A DNA stretch of 64,000 nt from Leptospira wolffii serovar Khorat str. Khorat-H2. GTDB lineage: Bacteria > Spirochaetota > Leptospiria > Leptospirales > Leptospiraceae. Numbering within the stretch: position 1 is the stretch's first letter; each line of letters starts with the position of its first letter. Shown one piece after another: positions 42,910-52,739 of this stretch. The DNA lies in NCBI RefSeq assembly GCF_000306115.2, contig NZ_AKWX02000004.1:730501-794500 (forward strand), written 5' to 3'. Below the pieces are notes generated by a model. The model ran no database searches. It worked only from the letters and a program-made list of their open reading frames with translations, and was not told the DNA's origin. The position numbers were made by a program, and so were the translations under genes.

Positions 42910-43284
42910 ATGACATCCGCCTCCAAAAACAAACAACAAGACACACTGGAAATCCTAAAGACCGTCCATAAGATCATGACGGATAAGAAATGCGAAGAGA
43001 TCACCGTTTTAAACTTGGAATCCGTACATTCTTATCTGAGTTACTTTCTGATCTGCACGGTAAATTCTTCCGTCCAGGCAAATGCGGTGGCAAGGGAAAT
43101 CAAGAAATCCCTAAAAGGATACAAACTGCCTCACAAAGAGACCGATAAGACGGGCGCCTCCGCTTCTTCCGGATGGACCCTATTGGATTACGGAGAATTG
43201 ATCATCCATATCATGACTCCCGAAAAAAGGGAATACTATAATCTGGACCGACTCTGGAGAGACGCCGAAAGAATCGAACTCTAA
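42910..43284 (+). CDS. rsfS: Ribosome silencing factor RsfS
   Basis: 124 residues, two bases after the LCP gene stop. Signature segments are [57 protein letters not shown] and [13 protein letters not shown] (the longer ones cited in pieces of the full motif). RsfS binds L14 on the 50S subunit and blocks subunit joining when nutrients run low. The last gene of the nadD-yqeK-LCP-rsfS run; it converges with the YyaL-type gene 19 bp away. Confidence 0.94.
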   Translation: MTSASKNKQQDTLEILKTVHKIMTDKKCEEITVLNLESVHSYLSYFLICTVNSSVQANAVAREIKKSLKGYKLPHKETDKTGASASSGWTLLDYGELIIHIMTPEKREYYNLDRLWRDAERIEL

Positions 43285-43303
43285 TCTGTTAGTTGCAGAA
43301 TTG

Positions 43304-45382
43304 TTAAATTAGTTTTTCCTTTAGGCTTTCCCAATCCTCTACCGGCAAGTCGCATACGAAGTCCCGGCAAAGATAGGCTTTGACCCCTCCTCCGGAAGTT
43401 CTGTTTTTCAGAAGAAGCAACCGATCCCCTTTTTCCGAGGCCTCTTTGTCCGTAGCCCAGGCGAAAACTGTGTCTGGAAGGAAATGAGATCCGACTCCTT
43501 TCCATATAGGAACCAGGTCCTCCTGGGTGGAATAGACGATCGCCAATTCCTGTCCCGGAGATTTACGCAACCAGTAGGCGGAAAGCATGTAAGGATAATT
43601 CATCGGATATGTTTCCAATTCTTCTTTGAAGTAGGAGAATATCCGATCCGCCGAAGCGAAATATTTATCCGAGTCGATGCCGAGTTTTGCAAGAATGACG
43701 AAAGCCAATGCGAGAGAACTGTTTGCGGAAGGCTCCACTCCGTCATAACCGTCGACGGTGCGTCTCAATAATTCCTCCGAGTCGGAACCCGAATCGAAGA
43801 ATACCCCCGACTTACTTTGGAAGAGTCGAATCGCTTCCTCCGAAAAACGGATCGCATTCTCCAAATATCGGAATCCTTTTCCCGCTTGGAAAAGAGATAG
43901 AGATGCTAGAACGAACTCTGCATAATCCACACTATAACCTAAAAAGCGAGCCTCGCCTTCCCGATAACGACGGAGTAGTCGTCCGTCCTCTCGGATCAGA
44001 TTGGATTCCAAGAATTTATAGGTTTCTTCCGCGTATTTCAGCAAGTCTCCGTCTCCAAAAGCCATTGCGGCCTTGGACAAAGCCTTCACGTATAGACAAT
44101 TCCAGGAGAGTAATACCTTATCGTCCCGAAGTGGACGGATTCTCTCGGATCGTTTTTCCAATAATTTTCTTCTGTTCTTGGAGACGATTTCGCCCAACTC
44201 GTCCTCTTCCAAACCGTGGAGCCTTGCAAAGTTCATACGGAAGGATTCGTGCAGAATATTCTTTTCCTCGAAATTTCCCTCTTCGCTTACGTTCCAGAAT
44301 TCTTCCATCAGAGTGGAATCCGCTCCGCAAACCGAACGGAATTCTTCCTTGGTCCAGAGGTAGAATAGGCCTTCTTCTCCTTCCGAATCCGCGTCTTCCG
44401 CGCTTGCGATTCCCCCTCCCGGAAGTCGCATATCCCTATGCAAATAACGGATCACGTCATAAGCGGCTTCCTTATATTTGGGCTCCCCGACTGCCTGATA
44501 ACATTCCACCAGTGCTTCCAAGAAGAGGGAATTGTCGTAGAGCATCTTCTCGAAATGAGGAACCAGCCATTTATGATCCGTGGAATAGCGACAAAGTCCG
44601 CCGCCGATCTGGTCGTAGATTCCTCCCTTTTTCATGGCGAGAAGAGTCTCCTCGACCATTTCCAAAGCTTTCAATTCTCCCGTAGATTTATAATAACGTA
44701 ATAAGAACGACAGCCCCATACTGGGCGGGAATTTGTTCACTGAATTGGATTTGAATCCTGCGGAATCAGGATCGTAATACCTGTCATACAAATGATATCC
44801 GTTTTCTAAAACCGCAACGGAAGGAAGATTGGTAGAATCGGCGTCTCGGAATGCCTTGGACTCCTCGGATTCCTTTAAGTGTTTTGCGAGTTCCTCGGAA
44901 GCCTCGAGTAGCTCCCCTTTCTTTTCCTTCCAAAGCTTGGAGAGTATGTCCAAAACTTCGGTAAAACTTTTACGCCCGTATTTCGGAACCGGAGGAAAAT
45001 AGGTCCCGCCCGTGATCGGTTTTCCCTCCGGAGTCAGGAACATATTCAAGGGCCACCCCCCCTGCTGCCCCATGGCGTGCAACGCGTCCATATAGATGCG
45101 ATCCACGTCGGGCCGTTCTTCCCGATCCACCTTGATCGATACGAAATCCCGATTCAAGACTTTGGCGGTAGCCACGTCCTCGAAAGATTCCCTCTCCATT
45201 ACATGACACCAATGGCAAGTGGCATATCCGATGGATAAGAAGATCATTTTATTTTCGGATTTCGCCTTGGAAAAGGCCTCCTCAGACCAGGGAAACCAGT
45301 CCACTGGATTCAATGAATGTTGCAATAAATACGGGCTCTTTTCGGACGCAAGTCGGTTCGGTTTGTTACCAGAAGTTTCCAT
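43304..45382 (-). CDS. YyaL-type thioredoxin-domain/glycoside-hydrolase-like protein
   Basis: 692 residues. An N-terminal thioredoxin-like (DUF255) domain has [18 protein letters not shown] with a CHWC pair (Cys56 and Cys59), followed by [20 protein letters not shown] in part and [13 protein letters not shown]. The large C-terminal part is an alpha/alpha barrel of the N-acylglucosamine-epimerase type ([48 protein letters not shown]). The family is widespread (YyaL, human spermatogenesis-associated protein 20), and its biochemical role is not settled. It converges with rsfS and is divergent from the TolC gene. Confidence 0.93.
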   Translation of the reverse strand: METSGNKPNRLASEKSPYLLQHSLNPVDWFPWSEEAFSKAKSENKMIFLSIGYATCHWCHVMERESFEDVATAKVLNRDFVSIKVDREERPDVDRIYMDALHAMGQQGGWPLNMFLTPEGKPITGGTYFPPVPKYGRKSFTEVLDILSKLWKEKKGELLEASEELAKHLKESEESKAFRDADSTNLPSVAVLENGYHLYDRYYDPDSAGFKSNSVNKFPPSMGLSFLLRYYKSTGELKALEMVEETLLAMKKGGIYDQIGGGLCRYSTDHKWLVPHFEKMLYDNSLFLEALVECYQAVGEPKYKEAAYDVIRYLHRDMRLPGGGIASAEDADSEGEEGLFYLWTKEEFRSVCGADSTLMEEFWNVSEEGNFEEKNILHESFRMNFARLHGLEEDELGEIVSKNRRKLLEKRSERIRPLRDDKVLLSWNCLYVKALSKAAMAFGDGDLLKYAEETYKFLESNLIREDGRLLRRYREGEARFLGYSVDYAEFVLASLSLFQAGKGFRYLENAIRFSEEAIRLFQSKSGVFFDSGSDSEELLRRTVDGYDGVEPSANSSLALAFVILAKLGIDSDKYFASADRIFSYFKEELETYPMNYPYMLSAYWLRKSPGQELAIVYSTQEDLVPIWKGVGSHFLPDTVFAWATDKEASEKGDRLLLLKNRTSGGGVKAYLCRDFVCDLPVEDWESLKEKLI

Positions 45383-45476
45383 CTATTTCCGCAGTATTAG
45401 ACTTTTAGTTTAGATTTTTCGATTTGGCAAATTCTTCCGAGGCAAAAACCATGCTCCGTAGGAAGTCCTACATTTT

Positions 45477-47105
45477 ATGCCAAGGCCCTTATTCATTCCT
45501 TTACTAAGGAAAATTTACGTTCGACTGCTTTTAGTCGGGGCCTTTAGTTTTCCCTCGCTTTCGTACGGACAAGAGATCGAACCGACTCAACCGAACCAGC
45601 CCAAGGTATTGAAGCTAAGTTTGAAAGAAGCGGTAAACTTCGTTCTCGAAAATAACATCACCGTAAAGAACGCGAAAATGGAATTCGTAAAAGCGGACTC
45701 CGGAGAGCTTAAAAATCTATCCCAATATGCATGGACGCTGGTCGGCTCTCTTTCTACAACCAAAACCACGTTGCCGAACAATAATAATAACTTCTTCTCA
45801 GGTCAAAAAATTGCTAATGACCGGGCAACGGTAGGGATCCAAAAACAATTCCAAACTCAGACTTATTTCAGTTTGGAATTAAGCCATACTCGATTCGACT
45901 CCAACGCCTTCGAATCCCAGGCTTCCGCCGCAAGGCTCGGGGCCCTAGGACCGCTTCTCGCGGCGCCGCCTCAATATACCGATGCTCTCACTTTTACTCT
46001 GAGCCAGGAGCTCCTGAAGTATTCCTTCGGAAGGACCGAGAAGAATAGACAAAAGGTCCTAAAGCAAAACGTCGTCATACAGAAGGACCAACTAGTGGAT
46101 ATCCTTTCCCAATTGGTCGTAAAGACTCTGGTGGATTATTGGACTTTAAGCATCTACGATTCCCAAGTGGAGACCTTCGAGAAGCTGGAAAGAAATACCC
46201 GTAGTATCCGGGATCTGACCACTCGTAAAAGAAACCTGGGACTTTCCGAATCCTTCGAAGTGAACCAATGGAACTCCGCGTTGACCCAAACCCAGAACAG
46301 TTTGGAAAGAGCGAAGCTGTCCAGATCCGAGGCGGAAAGAAATTTGGTTCGGGTCTTAAACGTGGATCCCAGCTCCAAAGTGGCGGGAATTACCGATTTG
46401 CAAGACAAGGTTCCTACCGATATCAACCCGGAAAAAGATTACCAATACGCTCTGGCAAATAGGATCGATCTTAAAAACCTGGTCCGCCAAAGAGAGATAG
46501 CCGATTTGGAATTGAGGATCAAGGAATCGGAAGACATGCCTTCCTTGAAAATTACGGGAAGTTACTCCACGAGAGGCCAAACCTTCCTGAATCCGCAGAC
46601 CAATTATGTGAATCCCGAAACGGGGATGATGTCCTTCAAATATCCGGAGAAAACTTTCGGTTTTGCGCTCTCCTACCCTCTTTTCGACACAGGAATCCAA
46701 ACGGATATCCGGGATGCGAAGTTAAAGAAGGAACTCCTGGAAAAGCAGGAAACGGAACTCAAACTGACCATCAGAGAAGAATTAGAAAATCGTTATACAG
46801 CGATCGTTGCCGGTCAGGATCTTCTGGAAACCGCATTGCGCAGACGGGACGAAGCGGAGAAATTCTATAGGGGCGTGCAGCAACGCTTTAACCAAGGTAG
46901 ATTCACCGCAGTGATCGTTAAATCCGCACTGGACAATCTTATTCAGTCCGAGCTGATGGTGGCTCAGGCGAGAATCAATTTTAACGTGGATATCATCCGT
47001 TACGACCTGGCCAGAAATTACGTTTTCGAAAAATTCGGTGTGAACGTAAAACAGATCGTGGATGAACTCTCCAAATTCGACCTGGAAAAGGCCGAAGAAA
47101 AATAG
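45477..47105 (+). CDS. TolC family outer-membrane efflux protein
   Basis: 542 residues. A signal peptide (about 1-30, ending SYG) is followed by the twofold TolC repeat: [21 protein letters not shown] in part, [28 protein letters not shown] in part, then the second repeat's [19 protein letters not shown] and [24 protein letters not shown] (in part). It forms the trimeric channel through the outer membrane for a tripartite pump or type I secretion system. No membrane fusion protein or pump gene is adjacent, so its partners are elsewhere. It converges with the cytochrome c peroxidase gene. Confidence 0.93.
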   Translation: MPRPLFIPLLRKIYVRLLLVGAFSFPSLSYGQEIEPTQPNQPKVLKLSLKEAVNFVLENNITVKNAKMEFVKADSGELKNLSQYAWTLVGSLSTTKTTLPNNNNNFFSGQKIANDRATVGIQKQFQTQTYFSLELSHTRFDSNAFESQASAARLGALGPLLAAPPQYTDALTFTLSQELLKYSFGRTEKNRQKVLKQNVVIQKDQLVDILSQLVVKTLVDYWTLSIYDSQVETFEKLERNTRSIRDLTTRKRNLGLSESFEVNQWNSALTQTQNSLERAKLSRSEAERNLVRVLNVDPSSKVAGITDLQDKVPTDINPEKDYQYALANRIDLKNLVRQREIADLELRIKESEDMPSLKITGSYSTRGQTFLNPQTNYVNPETGMMSFKYPEKTFGFALSYPLFDTGIQTDIRDAKLKKELLEKQETELKLTIREELENRYTAIVAGQDLLETALRRRDEAEKFYRGVQQRFNQGRFTAVIVKSALDNLIQSELMVAQARINFNVDIIRYDLARNYVFEKFGVNVKQIVDELSKFDLEKAEEK

Positions 47106-47112
47106 ATCTTCT

Positions 47113-48045
47113 TTATGCCTTCGGAATGGAAGGCATCTCCCACTGGATGGGCTCCCCTTCCAAAGCCTTTAGAAATTCTATCAGATCCTTTTTATCCTGC
47201 TCGGAAAGACCTGCGGGCTTAAGCAAAGGATCTTGGATCGCTCTGGCGTGACCGCCTTCCGCAAAATGATTCACTGTATCCTCTATGGATCCGAATTTTC
47301 CGTTATGCATGAAGGATTTCTTGCGGGTCACGTCTCTCAATGTAGGAGTTCTGACCTTTCCTTGGATTCCAGGTAGACCGGTGGTATGCAATTGCGAATC
47401 GGAGAAATTGGGTCCTTCGTGACATTGGACGCATTTCGCCTTGTTTTGAAATACTTCCCAACCTCTGATCTGAGCGGGAGTAAGAGCCTCCTCCTCTCCC
47501 ATAACGAATCGGTCGAATTTGGAGTTCTTACTTACGATGGTACGTTGGAATGCGGAAAGGGATAACGCGATTCTTTCCATCGTAACTTCGGGAGTGCCGA
47601 AGGCTCTCGTAAAAAGTTCCCTGTATTCGGCAATAGAGGAAAGTCTACGGATGATCCCCGCCTCATCTCTTAACATGGACTGAGAATGGACCTTTTCCTT
47701 AACAATATCTTCGAGTTCCTTGGCCTCGGGATCCTTGAATACGTCCTTGTATAAGGCGACATTGGTAAGAGAAGGCGCGGAGTTATGAATCTTATTGCGG
47801 GGAAATCCATCGGCAACGGAACCCGAATTATGGCAACCTGCACAACTCACATTCTGCTGAAAGGAAAGTCTAGGATCGAAATATAAGGTTTTACCCAGCT
47901 CCACCTTGTCCTGATTGAAAGGATTATTGCTGGGATGAATTACGTTCTTAACGACGAATTTTTCCAGTTCAGGGATAGGTTTCTTTTCCTTACATAAGAC
48001 CAATAAGGAAACCGAAAGTCCGATTATAGGAATAATTTTTTTCAT
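47113..48045 (-). CDS. Di-haem cytochrome c peroxidase (MauG/CCP family)
   Basis: 310 residues. A signal peptide with a possible lipobox LLVLC (Cys18) is followed by two c-type haem sites, CAGCH (68-72) and CVQCH (205-209). LYFDPRLSFQQNVSCAGC and TPTLRDVTRKKSFMHNGKF are typical, the last holding the distal-haem methionine region. The enzyme reduces hydrogen peroxide to water in the periplasm with electrons from small cytochromes. If lipidated, it would be membrane-tethered. It lies next to an NADH-dehydrogenase-like gene on the opposite strand. Confidence 0.93.
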   Translation of the reverse strand: MKKIIPIIGLSVSLLVLCKEKKPIPELEKFVVKNVIHPSNNPFNQDKVELGKTLYFDPRLSFQQNVSCAGCHNSGSVADGFPRNKIHNSAPSLTNVALYKDVFKDPEAKELEDIVKEKVHSQSMLRDEAGIIRRLSSIAEYRELFTRAFGTPEVTMERIALSLSAFQRTIVSKNSKFDRFVMGEEEALTPAQIRGWEVFQNKAKCVQCHEGPNFSDSQLHTTGLPGIQGKVRTPTLRDVTRKKSFMHNGKFGSIEDTVNHFAEGGHARAIQDPLLKPAGLSEQDKKDLIEFLKALEGEPIQWEMPSIPKA

Positions 48046-48130
48046 CGGTTCACCACCAGGATAGCCTCCAAAGTCCCCCTGTCAATCCCCTATTCAGAAC
48101 GCTTCTTTCGATAAGAATACGCCGAAATCT

Positions 48131-48157
48131 GTCACAACCGTAGATCCGAAAGCGTCT
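48131..48157 (+). promoter_or_regulatory. ECF41-type promoter (TGTCACA-N16-CGTC)
   Basis: TGTCACA at 48131-48137, exactly 16 bases, then CGTC at 48154-48157. This equals the published ECF41 promoter consensus as I recall it. It sits 24 bp before the oxidoreductase start and upstream of the ECF41 sigma gene itself, so autoregulation is expected. By eye it is the only TGTCACA on either strand of the window. Confidence 0.75.
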
Positions 48158-48180
48158 TTATTCCAGAACGAGGAACCATT

Positions 48181-49368
48181 ATGGCAAAGAAACGAATTCT
48201 GATCTTAGGAGGAGGATATGCCGGAATCATTGCGGCAAATCGGTTATCCAGAAAATCCTCAGATATAGATATTACGCTAGTCACGGCAAATCCTAGATTC
48301 GCCGAAAAGATACGAAACCACCAGGTAATTGCAGGAACAAAAGGAAAGTCCCATGAGATCTCGAAACTACTTGGAAAAAACGTGCATCTCAGGATTTCTA
48401 AAGTGGAAAAAATCCTAGCCGATCGAAACTCGATTCTATTGGAGAACGGGGAAGAGCTTTCTTACGATTATTTAGGATACACACCCGGAATGAAAGAGAA
48501 AGAGAAGGCGGTCTCCGGAGAATCCTATTTTTCGATCGTAAAAGAAGAAGATAGCATCGCCTTAAGAAAGAAACTCTTGGAAAAGGAATCCACGAGAATC
48601 ACGGTACTAGGAGCCGGCCTTTCCGGAATCGAAACGGCTACGGAACTTGCCGAAGCATATCCCGAATTCGAAATCACTCTGCTGGATTCAGGAAACATCG
48701 GAAAGTCCTTCCATCCGGATGCAGTATCCCATATGAAGAAGGTACTAACCGATCTTAGAGTTAGAATCTTGGAAGGACAAAAGGCGGAGAGATTCGAAAA
48801 AGGAGAGATACGATTAGAAAACGGAGAAACCGTATTTCACGATTTTTGCATTCTATCCGCGGGCTTGGCGGCTTCCGATTTGGGAAAGAAATCGGGACTC
48901 TCTCATAATACGATCGATCAAATTTTGGTAAATGAATACCTGGAAGTTCCCGGTTACGACAAAATCCTAGGCGCGGGAGATGCGGTAAAAATGCCGGAAG
49001 ACGAATATTCTTATTTAAGAATGTCTTGTGCCACCGCACTTCCTATGGGAGTCTATATGGCGGAGAGAATGGCGGCAAGGATGGGATACAAAACGAAGCT
49101 CGGGAACCGACCCTTCTCCTTCGGGTATCTTCTAAGATGCGTAAGCTTAGGTCGTTCGGAAGGACTGATCCAAACCGTAGATTCCGAAGATAGTCCGAAA
49201 AATAAAATCTGGACCGGAAAATTCGCGGCGATCATTAAGGAGCTCATCTGCAAGTTCACGATCCTCTCCTGCAAGGCGGAGAAGTACTTCGATTTTTACA
49301 ATTGGCCCAAACCCAAAGATAGAGAGTCGGAAGTAAATCGGTCATCTCTAGCGGTAGCCGGAAAATGA
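48181..49368 (+). CDS. NDH-2-like FAD/NAD(P)-dependent oxidoreductase
   Basis: 395 residues. The FAD-binding Rossmann fold begins RILILGGGYAGIIAANRL (7-24), the NAD(P) fold ITVLGAGLSGIETATEL (about 140-156), and ILGAGDAVKM closes the FAD site. MSCATALPMGVYMAERMAAR is the usual C-terminal family helix. It is most like type II NADH dehydrogenases and related ferredoxin/thioredoxin-type reductases. It has no obvious membrane anchor. Its stop overlaps the start of the ECF41 sigma gene by 4 bp (ATGA). ECF41 genes are typically encoded beside an oxidoreductase, epimerase or decarboxylase, so the pairing is typical. Confidence 0.9.
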   Translation: MAKKRILILGGGYAGIIAANRLSRKSSDIDITLVTANPRFAEKIRNHQVIAGTKGKSHEISKLLGKNVHLRISKVEKILADRNSILLENGEELSYDYLGYTPGMKEKEKAVSGESYFSIVKEEDSIALRKKLLEKESTRITVLGAGLSGIETATELAEAYPEFEITLLDSGNIGKSFHPDAVSHMKKVLTDLRVRILEGQKAERFEKGEIRLENGETVFHDFCILSAGLAASDLGKKSGLSHNTIDQILVNEYLEVPGYDKILGAGDAVKMPEDEYSYLRMSCATALPMGVYMAERMAARMGYKTKLGNRPFSFGYLLRCVSLGRSEGLIQTVDSEDSPKNKIWTGKFAAIIKELICKFTILSCKAEKYFDFYNWPKPKDRESEVNRSSLAVAGK

Positions 49369-50360
49369 CTACCGAAGAAAGGCTAGACCAATTCATGGAA
49401 AACAAAGGACTCGTATTCGGTATCGCATACCGGATGACGGGTAGCGTAACGGAGGCGGAGGATATCGTGCAGGAGACCTTCCTGCGCTGGGAGAAAAGTG
49501 CAAGAGAAGTCGTTCGATCCCCCAAGGCTTTTCTTTCCACGATCGCCACCCGATTGTCTTTGGATTCTTTGAGAAAGGAAAAAAGGAAGCGAGAGACCTA
49601 TATAGGTCCTTGGCTCCCGGAACCTATGGCTCCGTCTTCCTCGGAAGAGGAGCCCGATTCCGAAACCTTGGATCTGGCCTTTCTTCATTTATTAGAAAAA
49701 CTCAATCCATTGGAAAGAGCAGTCTTCCTGCTTCGCGAAACTTTCGGGATGGAATATCCGGAGATATCCAAGTCTGTAGGAAAGTCGCAGGAAAATTGCA
49801 GGCAAATCCTAAAGAGAGCCAAGGATGCCTTAAAAAAGGATCGTAGAAGATATACGGCGGATCCTCAAACCCGCAGGAAAATTTTCAAAGATTTCCTTTT
49901 GGCTTCCACGAAAGGGGATCCGGAGCTTCTGATCCCTTTTCTAAAACAGGAAATCGTAGTATGGTCCGACGGAGGGGGAAAAGTAAACGCCGCCAGAATT
50001 CCGATCCTAGGAAAGGAACGGGTCGCGTCCTTCTTGAATCGGGTCCGATCGAATCGATCGAGAGTCGATCTGGACTGGTATTTCGCATTTGTGAACGGGG
50101 CCGAATCTATATTAGGATATTATGGAGAAGAGCCCGCATATCTCCAAAGTTTCCTGATAGAAAACGAAGGGATCTGGAGAATTATGAGCGTCTTGAATCC
50201 GGAAAAATTAGGCGTATTCCGAAATAGAAATCAATTATTAGAATCCGGCAAGATCGTTCCGCTGGAAGTCTATTTACTATTTCCGAATTCCAGAAATCCT
50301 TCCTTGCAAAAGTGGCTAAACCCTATTGCTAAATTGGTAAAGTGGGCGATTGTGAGATAG
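49365..50360 (+). CDS. ECF41-group RNA polymerase sigma factor
   Basis: 331 residues. Sigma region 2 (about 12-75) contains GIAYRMTGSVTEAEDIVQETFLRW, and region 4 (about 105-160) contains LPLERAVFLL-like NPLERAVFLLRETFGM. ECF41-specific motifs follow: WLPEP (83-87) in the linker, DGGGK (202-206) and NPEKL (278-282) in the C-terminal SnoaL-like domain. That domain replaces an anti-sigma factor and both activates and restrains the protein in studied members. The usual proteins end close after NPEKL; this one goes on for about 49 residues. Coupled to the oxidoreductase by a 4-bp overlap. Confidence 0.94.
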   Translation: MTTEERLDQFMENKGLVFGIAYRMTGSVTEAEDIVQETFLRWEKSAREVVRSPKAFLSTIATRLSLDSLRKEKRKRETYIGPWLPEPMAPSSSEEEPDSETLDLAFLHLLEKLNPLERAVFLLRETFGMEYPEISKSVGKSQENCRQILKRAKDALKKDRRRYTADPQTRRKIFKDFLLASTKGDPELLIPFLKQEIVVWSDGGGKVNAARIPILGKERVASFLNRVRSNRSRVDLDWYFAFVNGAESILGYYGEEPAYLQSFLIENEGIWRIMSVLNPEKLGVFRNRNQLLESGKIVPLEVYLLFPNSRNPSLQKWLNPIAKLVKWAIVR

Positions 50361-50362
50361 AA

Positions 50363-50390
50363 AATCCGATTATCATATGATAATCGGATT
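50363..50390. repeat. 28-bp perfect palindrome
   Basis: AATCCGATTATCAT followed at once by its exact reverse complement, without a spacer. It lies just after the ECF41 gene and 60 bp before the hydrolase gene. No T-run follows, so it is either an operator or a weak terminator. Confidence 0.5.
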
Positions 50391-50449
50391 CCTGCAAGAT
50401 TATAAATCGAAATCTTGACTCGATTGAAAGATAGGCTATTCTCCTATCC

Positions 50450-51361
50450 ATGAGGAACCAATCTTTTTCTAATATACTTGTTTTGGCATGGCTCCTAGTA
50501 GAATGTTCGGGAGGACAGAATATGGAAACCTTGTTGGAGCCAAGCTCGACCACGACGGAGCAACCTAAAGGATATTTCGAATCCAAAATAGGAAGGATCG
50601 CCTATTGGATCGAAGGAAAGGGGAATACGATCCTATTACTCCATTCCGCGGGACACGATCATAAGGATTTCGATTCCATCCGGGAAGAATTGAGTAAAAA
50701 TTACAGGGTCATCTCCATCGACTGGCCGGGACACGGATATTCTCCGAATCCGAATATTATGGAAAATGCAAGTGCAGTGAAATATGCGGAAGTTCTTCCG
50801 GATTTCGTAAAGCAATTAGCTCCCGACGGTGTCGTGGCCATAGGAAATTCCATAGGAGGTTTTGCGGGAATGAAGTTGGCCCTAGAAAAGCCTTCTTTGG
50901 TAAAAGGTCTAATTCTAGTGGATACAGGAGGAATGAACGAGCCGGATTGGAAAACGAGGCTTTTTGTGGGTCTGAAAGGTAAGCCCTGGTTCACGGGACT
51001 TGTTTGGAATTTATTCCCGAATCATTATATTAGGATCGAAAATAAATATACTCGATCTATTTTGGAAAGAATCCGGTCCAGAAAAGAGATAGAGGGATCC
51101 GTAGAAGTAAACGCATCTATTTGGAGAAGTTTCTTAGAAGAAGGGCACGACTTGAGAGAATCCGCTAAGAATATAAAAGTTCCCACTCTAATCGTCTGGG
51201 GAGAATTCGATCCGGTGATTTTACCGGAAATAGGAAAAGACCTCAGGGAAAAAATTCAGGGATCGAATCTAGTTCTTCTAAAAACGGGACATGTGCCTTT
51301 TGCGGAGGATCCGAAATCCTTCCTGAAATTCGCACTTCCATTCATTCGCTCCGTCATTTGA
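50450..51361 (+). CDS. Lipoprotein alpha/beta hydrolase
   Basis: 303 residues. The N-terminus has a short signal and a lipobox-like LLVEC (Cys19). The hydrolase core shows the oxyanion segment LLLHSAGHDHKDF, SIDWPGHGYS, nucleophile elbow AIGNSIGGFAG (serine about 144), the acid in WGEFDPV and the histidine in KTGHVPFAEDP. The substrate is unknown. It follows the ECF41 gene by 89 bp, separated by a 28-bp palindrome, so co-regulation is possible but unproven. A GCGAAGAA/TTCTTCGC hairpin lies after the stop. Confidence 0.88.
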   Translation: MRNQSFSNILVLAWLLVECSGGQNMETLLEPSSTTTEQPKGYFESKIGRIAYWIEGKGNTILLLHSAGHDHKDFDSIREELSKNYRVISIDWPGHGYSPNPNIMENASAVKYAEVLPDFVKQLAPDGVVAIGNSIGGFAGMKLALEKPSLVKGLILVDTGGMNEPDWKTRLFVGLKGKPWFTGLVWNLFPNHYIRIENKYTRSILERIRSRKEIEGSVEVNASIWRSFLEEGHDLRESAKNIKVPTLIVWGEFDPVILPEIGKDLREKIQGSNLVLLKTGHVPFAEDPKSFLKFALPFIRSVI

Positions 51362-51482
51362 GAAATTCACTAGGCGAAGAACGGGATGGAGCCTTTCTTC
51401 GCTTAGAACAATACCGAAAGAATTATGAATTCTTATCTAATACGGATTGAAAATTTATTCGGGAAGGCTATTTCTTTAGTGG

Positions 51483-52094
51483 ATGGCCGACCTCACGATC
51501 CAAGAAGATTTCCCGGAATGGTCTCAAATCTACGAGACCGTAAATAGGATCTCCCCCATCCCCAAAGAAATCTGGAAAGAATCCGGAAGCTTATATTCGA
51601 TTCGAGAACTGGAATACGGTGATTATTTAGTGAAGCAAGGGCAGTCTGCCCGGGAATTCGCCTTCGTATTTTCAGGAGTATTAAGAGAATATTATCTCAC
51701 GGATAGCGGAAGCGAATACATAAAGAGCTTCAATTTTCCGGGAGAATTTACCGGATCCTATTTCGATCTTCTCTCCGGACAGCCATCCACCTGCAATATA
51801 CGAGCGATTACGGATTGCAAATTGGCCGTAGCGCCCTTCTCTAAATTTCGAAAGCTATTTTCCACTCATATAGCCTGGGAAAGATTGGGTAGAATGATCG
51901 CGGAGCTTCTTTTTATCAAGAAGGCAAAAAGAGAATACGAACTGTTGGCTTTGGATGCGGAAAAAAGATACGGATTACTTTTAGAATCGCATCCCCAAAT
52001 AGAAGAATTCGTTCCTCAATACCATATCGCTTCCTATCTGGGAATCACTCCAGTTTCCTTAAGCAGAATCAAATCCAAGAAGAGAAAATCCTAG
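51483..52094 (+). CDS. Crp/Fnr-family transcriptional regulator
   Basis: 203 residues. A cyclic-nucleotide-binding-like domain (about 35-135; YGDYLVKQGQSAREFAFVFSGVLREYY in part, FNFPGEFTGSYFDLLSGQPST in part) is followed by a helix and a short winged helix-turn-helix (YHIASYLGITPVSLSRIKSK). The arginine-serine pair that binds cAMP in true Crp is not obvious, so another effector or none may be used. It is convergent with the methyltransferase gene and stands between that group and the hydrolase. Confidence 0.88.
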   Translation: MADLTIQEDFPEWSQIYETVNRISPIPKEIWKESGSLYSIRELEYGDYLVKQGQSAREFAFVFSGVLREYYLTDSGSEYIKSFNFPGEFTGSYFDLLSGQPSTCNIRAITDCKLAVAPFSKFRKLFSTHIAWERLGRMIAELLFIKKAKREYELLALDAEKRYGLLLESHPQIEEFVPQYHIASYLGITPVSLSRIKSKKRKS

Positions 52095-52109
52095 CCCCGA
52101 ATCGATCGG

Positions 52110-52706
52110 CTACGCAAAAGAAGTAGAGATAAGTAGCGAGGCGTCTTGGTTCATAAATATATTTTTACCGCGATGGAATGTTCTAATTTTCACCCCGTGG
52201 AACCCGGCACCGAGAAGTAATGATTCCAGTTCCTCATGTGTGAAACCGTTATGTATTTTCGGATGGTGAACCAATTCGTTCTTATCAAAATCGACGATGA
52301 TCAACTTTCCGTTCTCGTTCAAAATCGTGCGCAAATTCTTTAATAATCCGCCAAGGACCGGTACATGCAGCAAAACAAGAGAAGCCAAAATCAAATCCGC
52401 TCGGATGTCGATATCGGACTTCATAAGATCTGCATGAATGGTTTCGGCATTTGCAATATTGTTTCTCGTGATTTTCTCTTTCACGATTTCCAACATTTGC
52501 TCGGAAGAATCGACCAAAAACAATCGATCAACGATCGAATGCAATTCCAGACCGACGAGTCCCGTGCCGCATCCATAATCGAGTAAAGTCCCTTTTTTAC
52601 TTCCCTGTATCTCCGGTTTTACGGCTTCGGAAATGATTTTTGCCAATTGGATTCTTTCTTCGGTATCATACATACTCGCCAATCGGTTGAAAACATTATC
52701 TTCCAT
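52110..52706 (-). CDS. Class I SAM-dependent methyltransferase
   Basis: 198 residues. Motif I LLDYGCGTGLVGLEL (about 41-55) and motif II LFLVDSSEQMLEIVK (about 62-76) bind SAM; DLILASLVLLHV and NGKLIIVDFDKNE follow. The last segment ILFHSWIRGA-like part HHPKIHNGFTHEELESLL matches UbiE/MenG-like small methyltransferases. Substrate unknown. It lies 33 bp downstream of the AHSA1-like lipoprotein gene on the same strand and may share its transcript. Confidence 0.88.
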   Translation of the reverse strand: MEDNVFNRLASMYDTEERIQLAKIISEAVKPEIQGSKKGTLLDYGCGTGLVGLELHSIVDRLFLVDSSEQMLEIVKEKITRNNIANAETIHADLMKSDIDIRADLILASLVLLHVPVLGGLLKNLRTILNENGKLIIVDFDKNELVHHPKIHNGFTHEELESLLLGAGFHGVKIRTFHRGKNIFMNQDASLLISTSFA

Positions 52707-52739
52707 AGGATTCTATTGCAACGATTGATCGGGAAACTT

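Noticed and set aside
43708..44685. 325-codon plus-strand ORF antisense to the YyaL-type gene
   Set aside because: It lies fully inside a well-supported gene, is very rich in Arg and Pro as expected for a reading-frame shadow, and has no SD.
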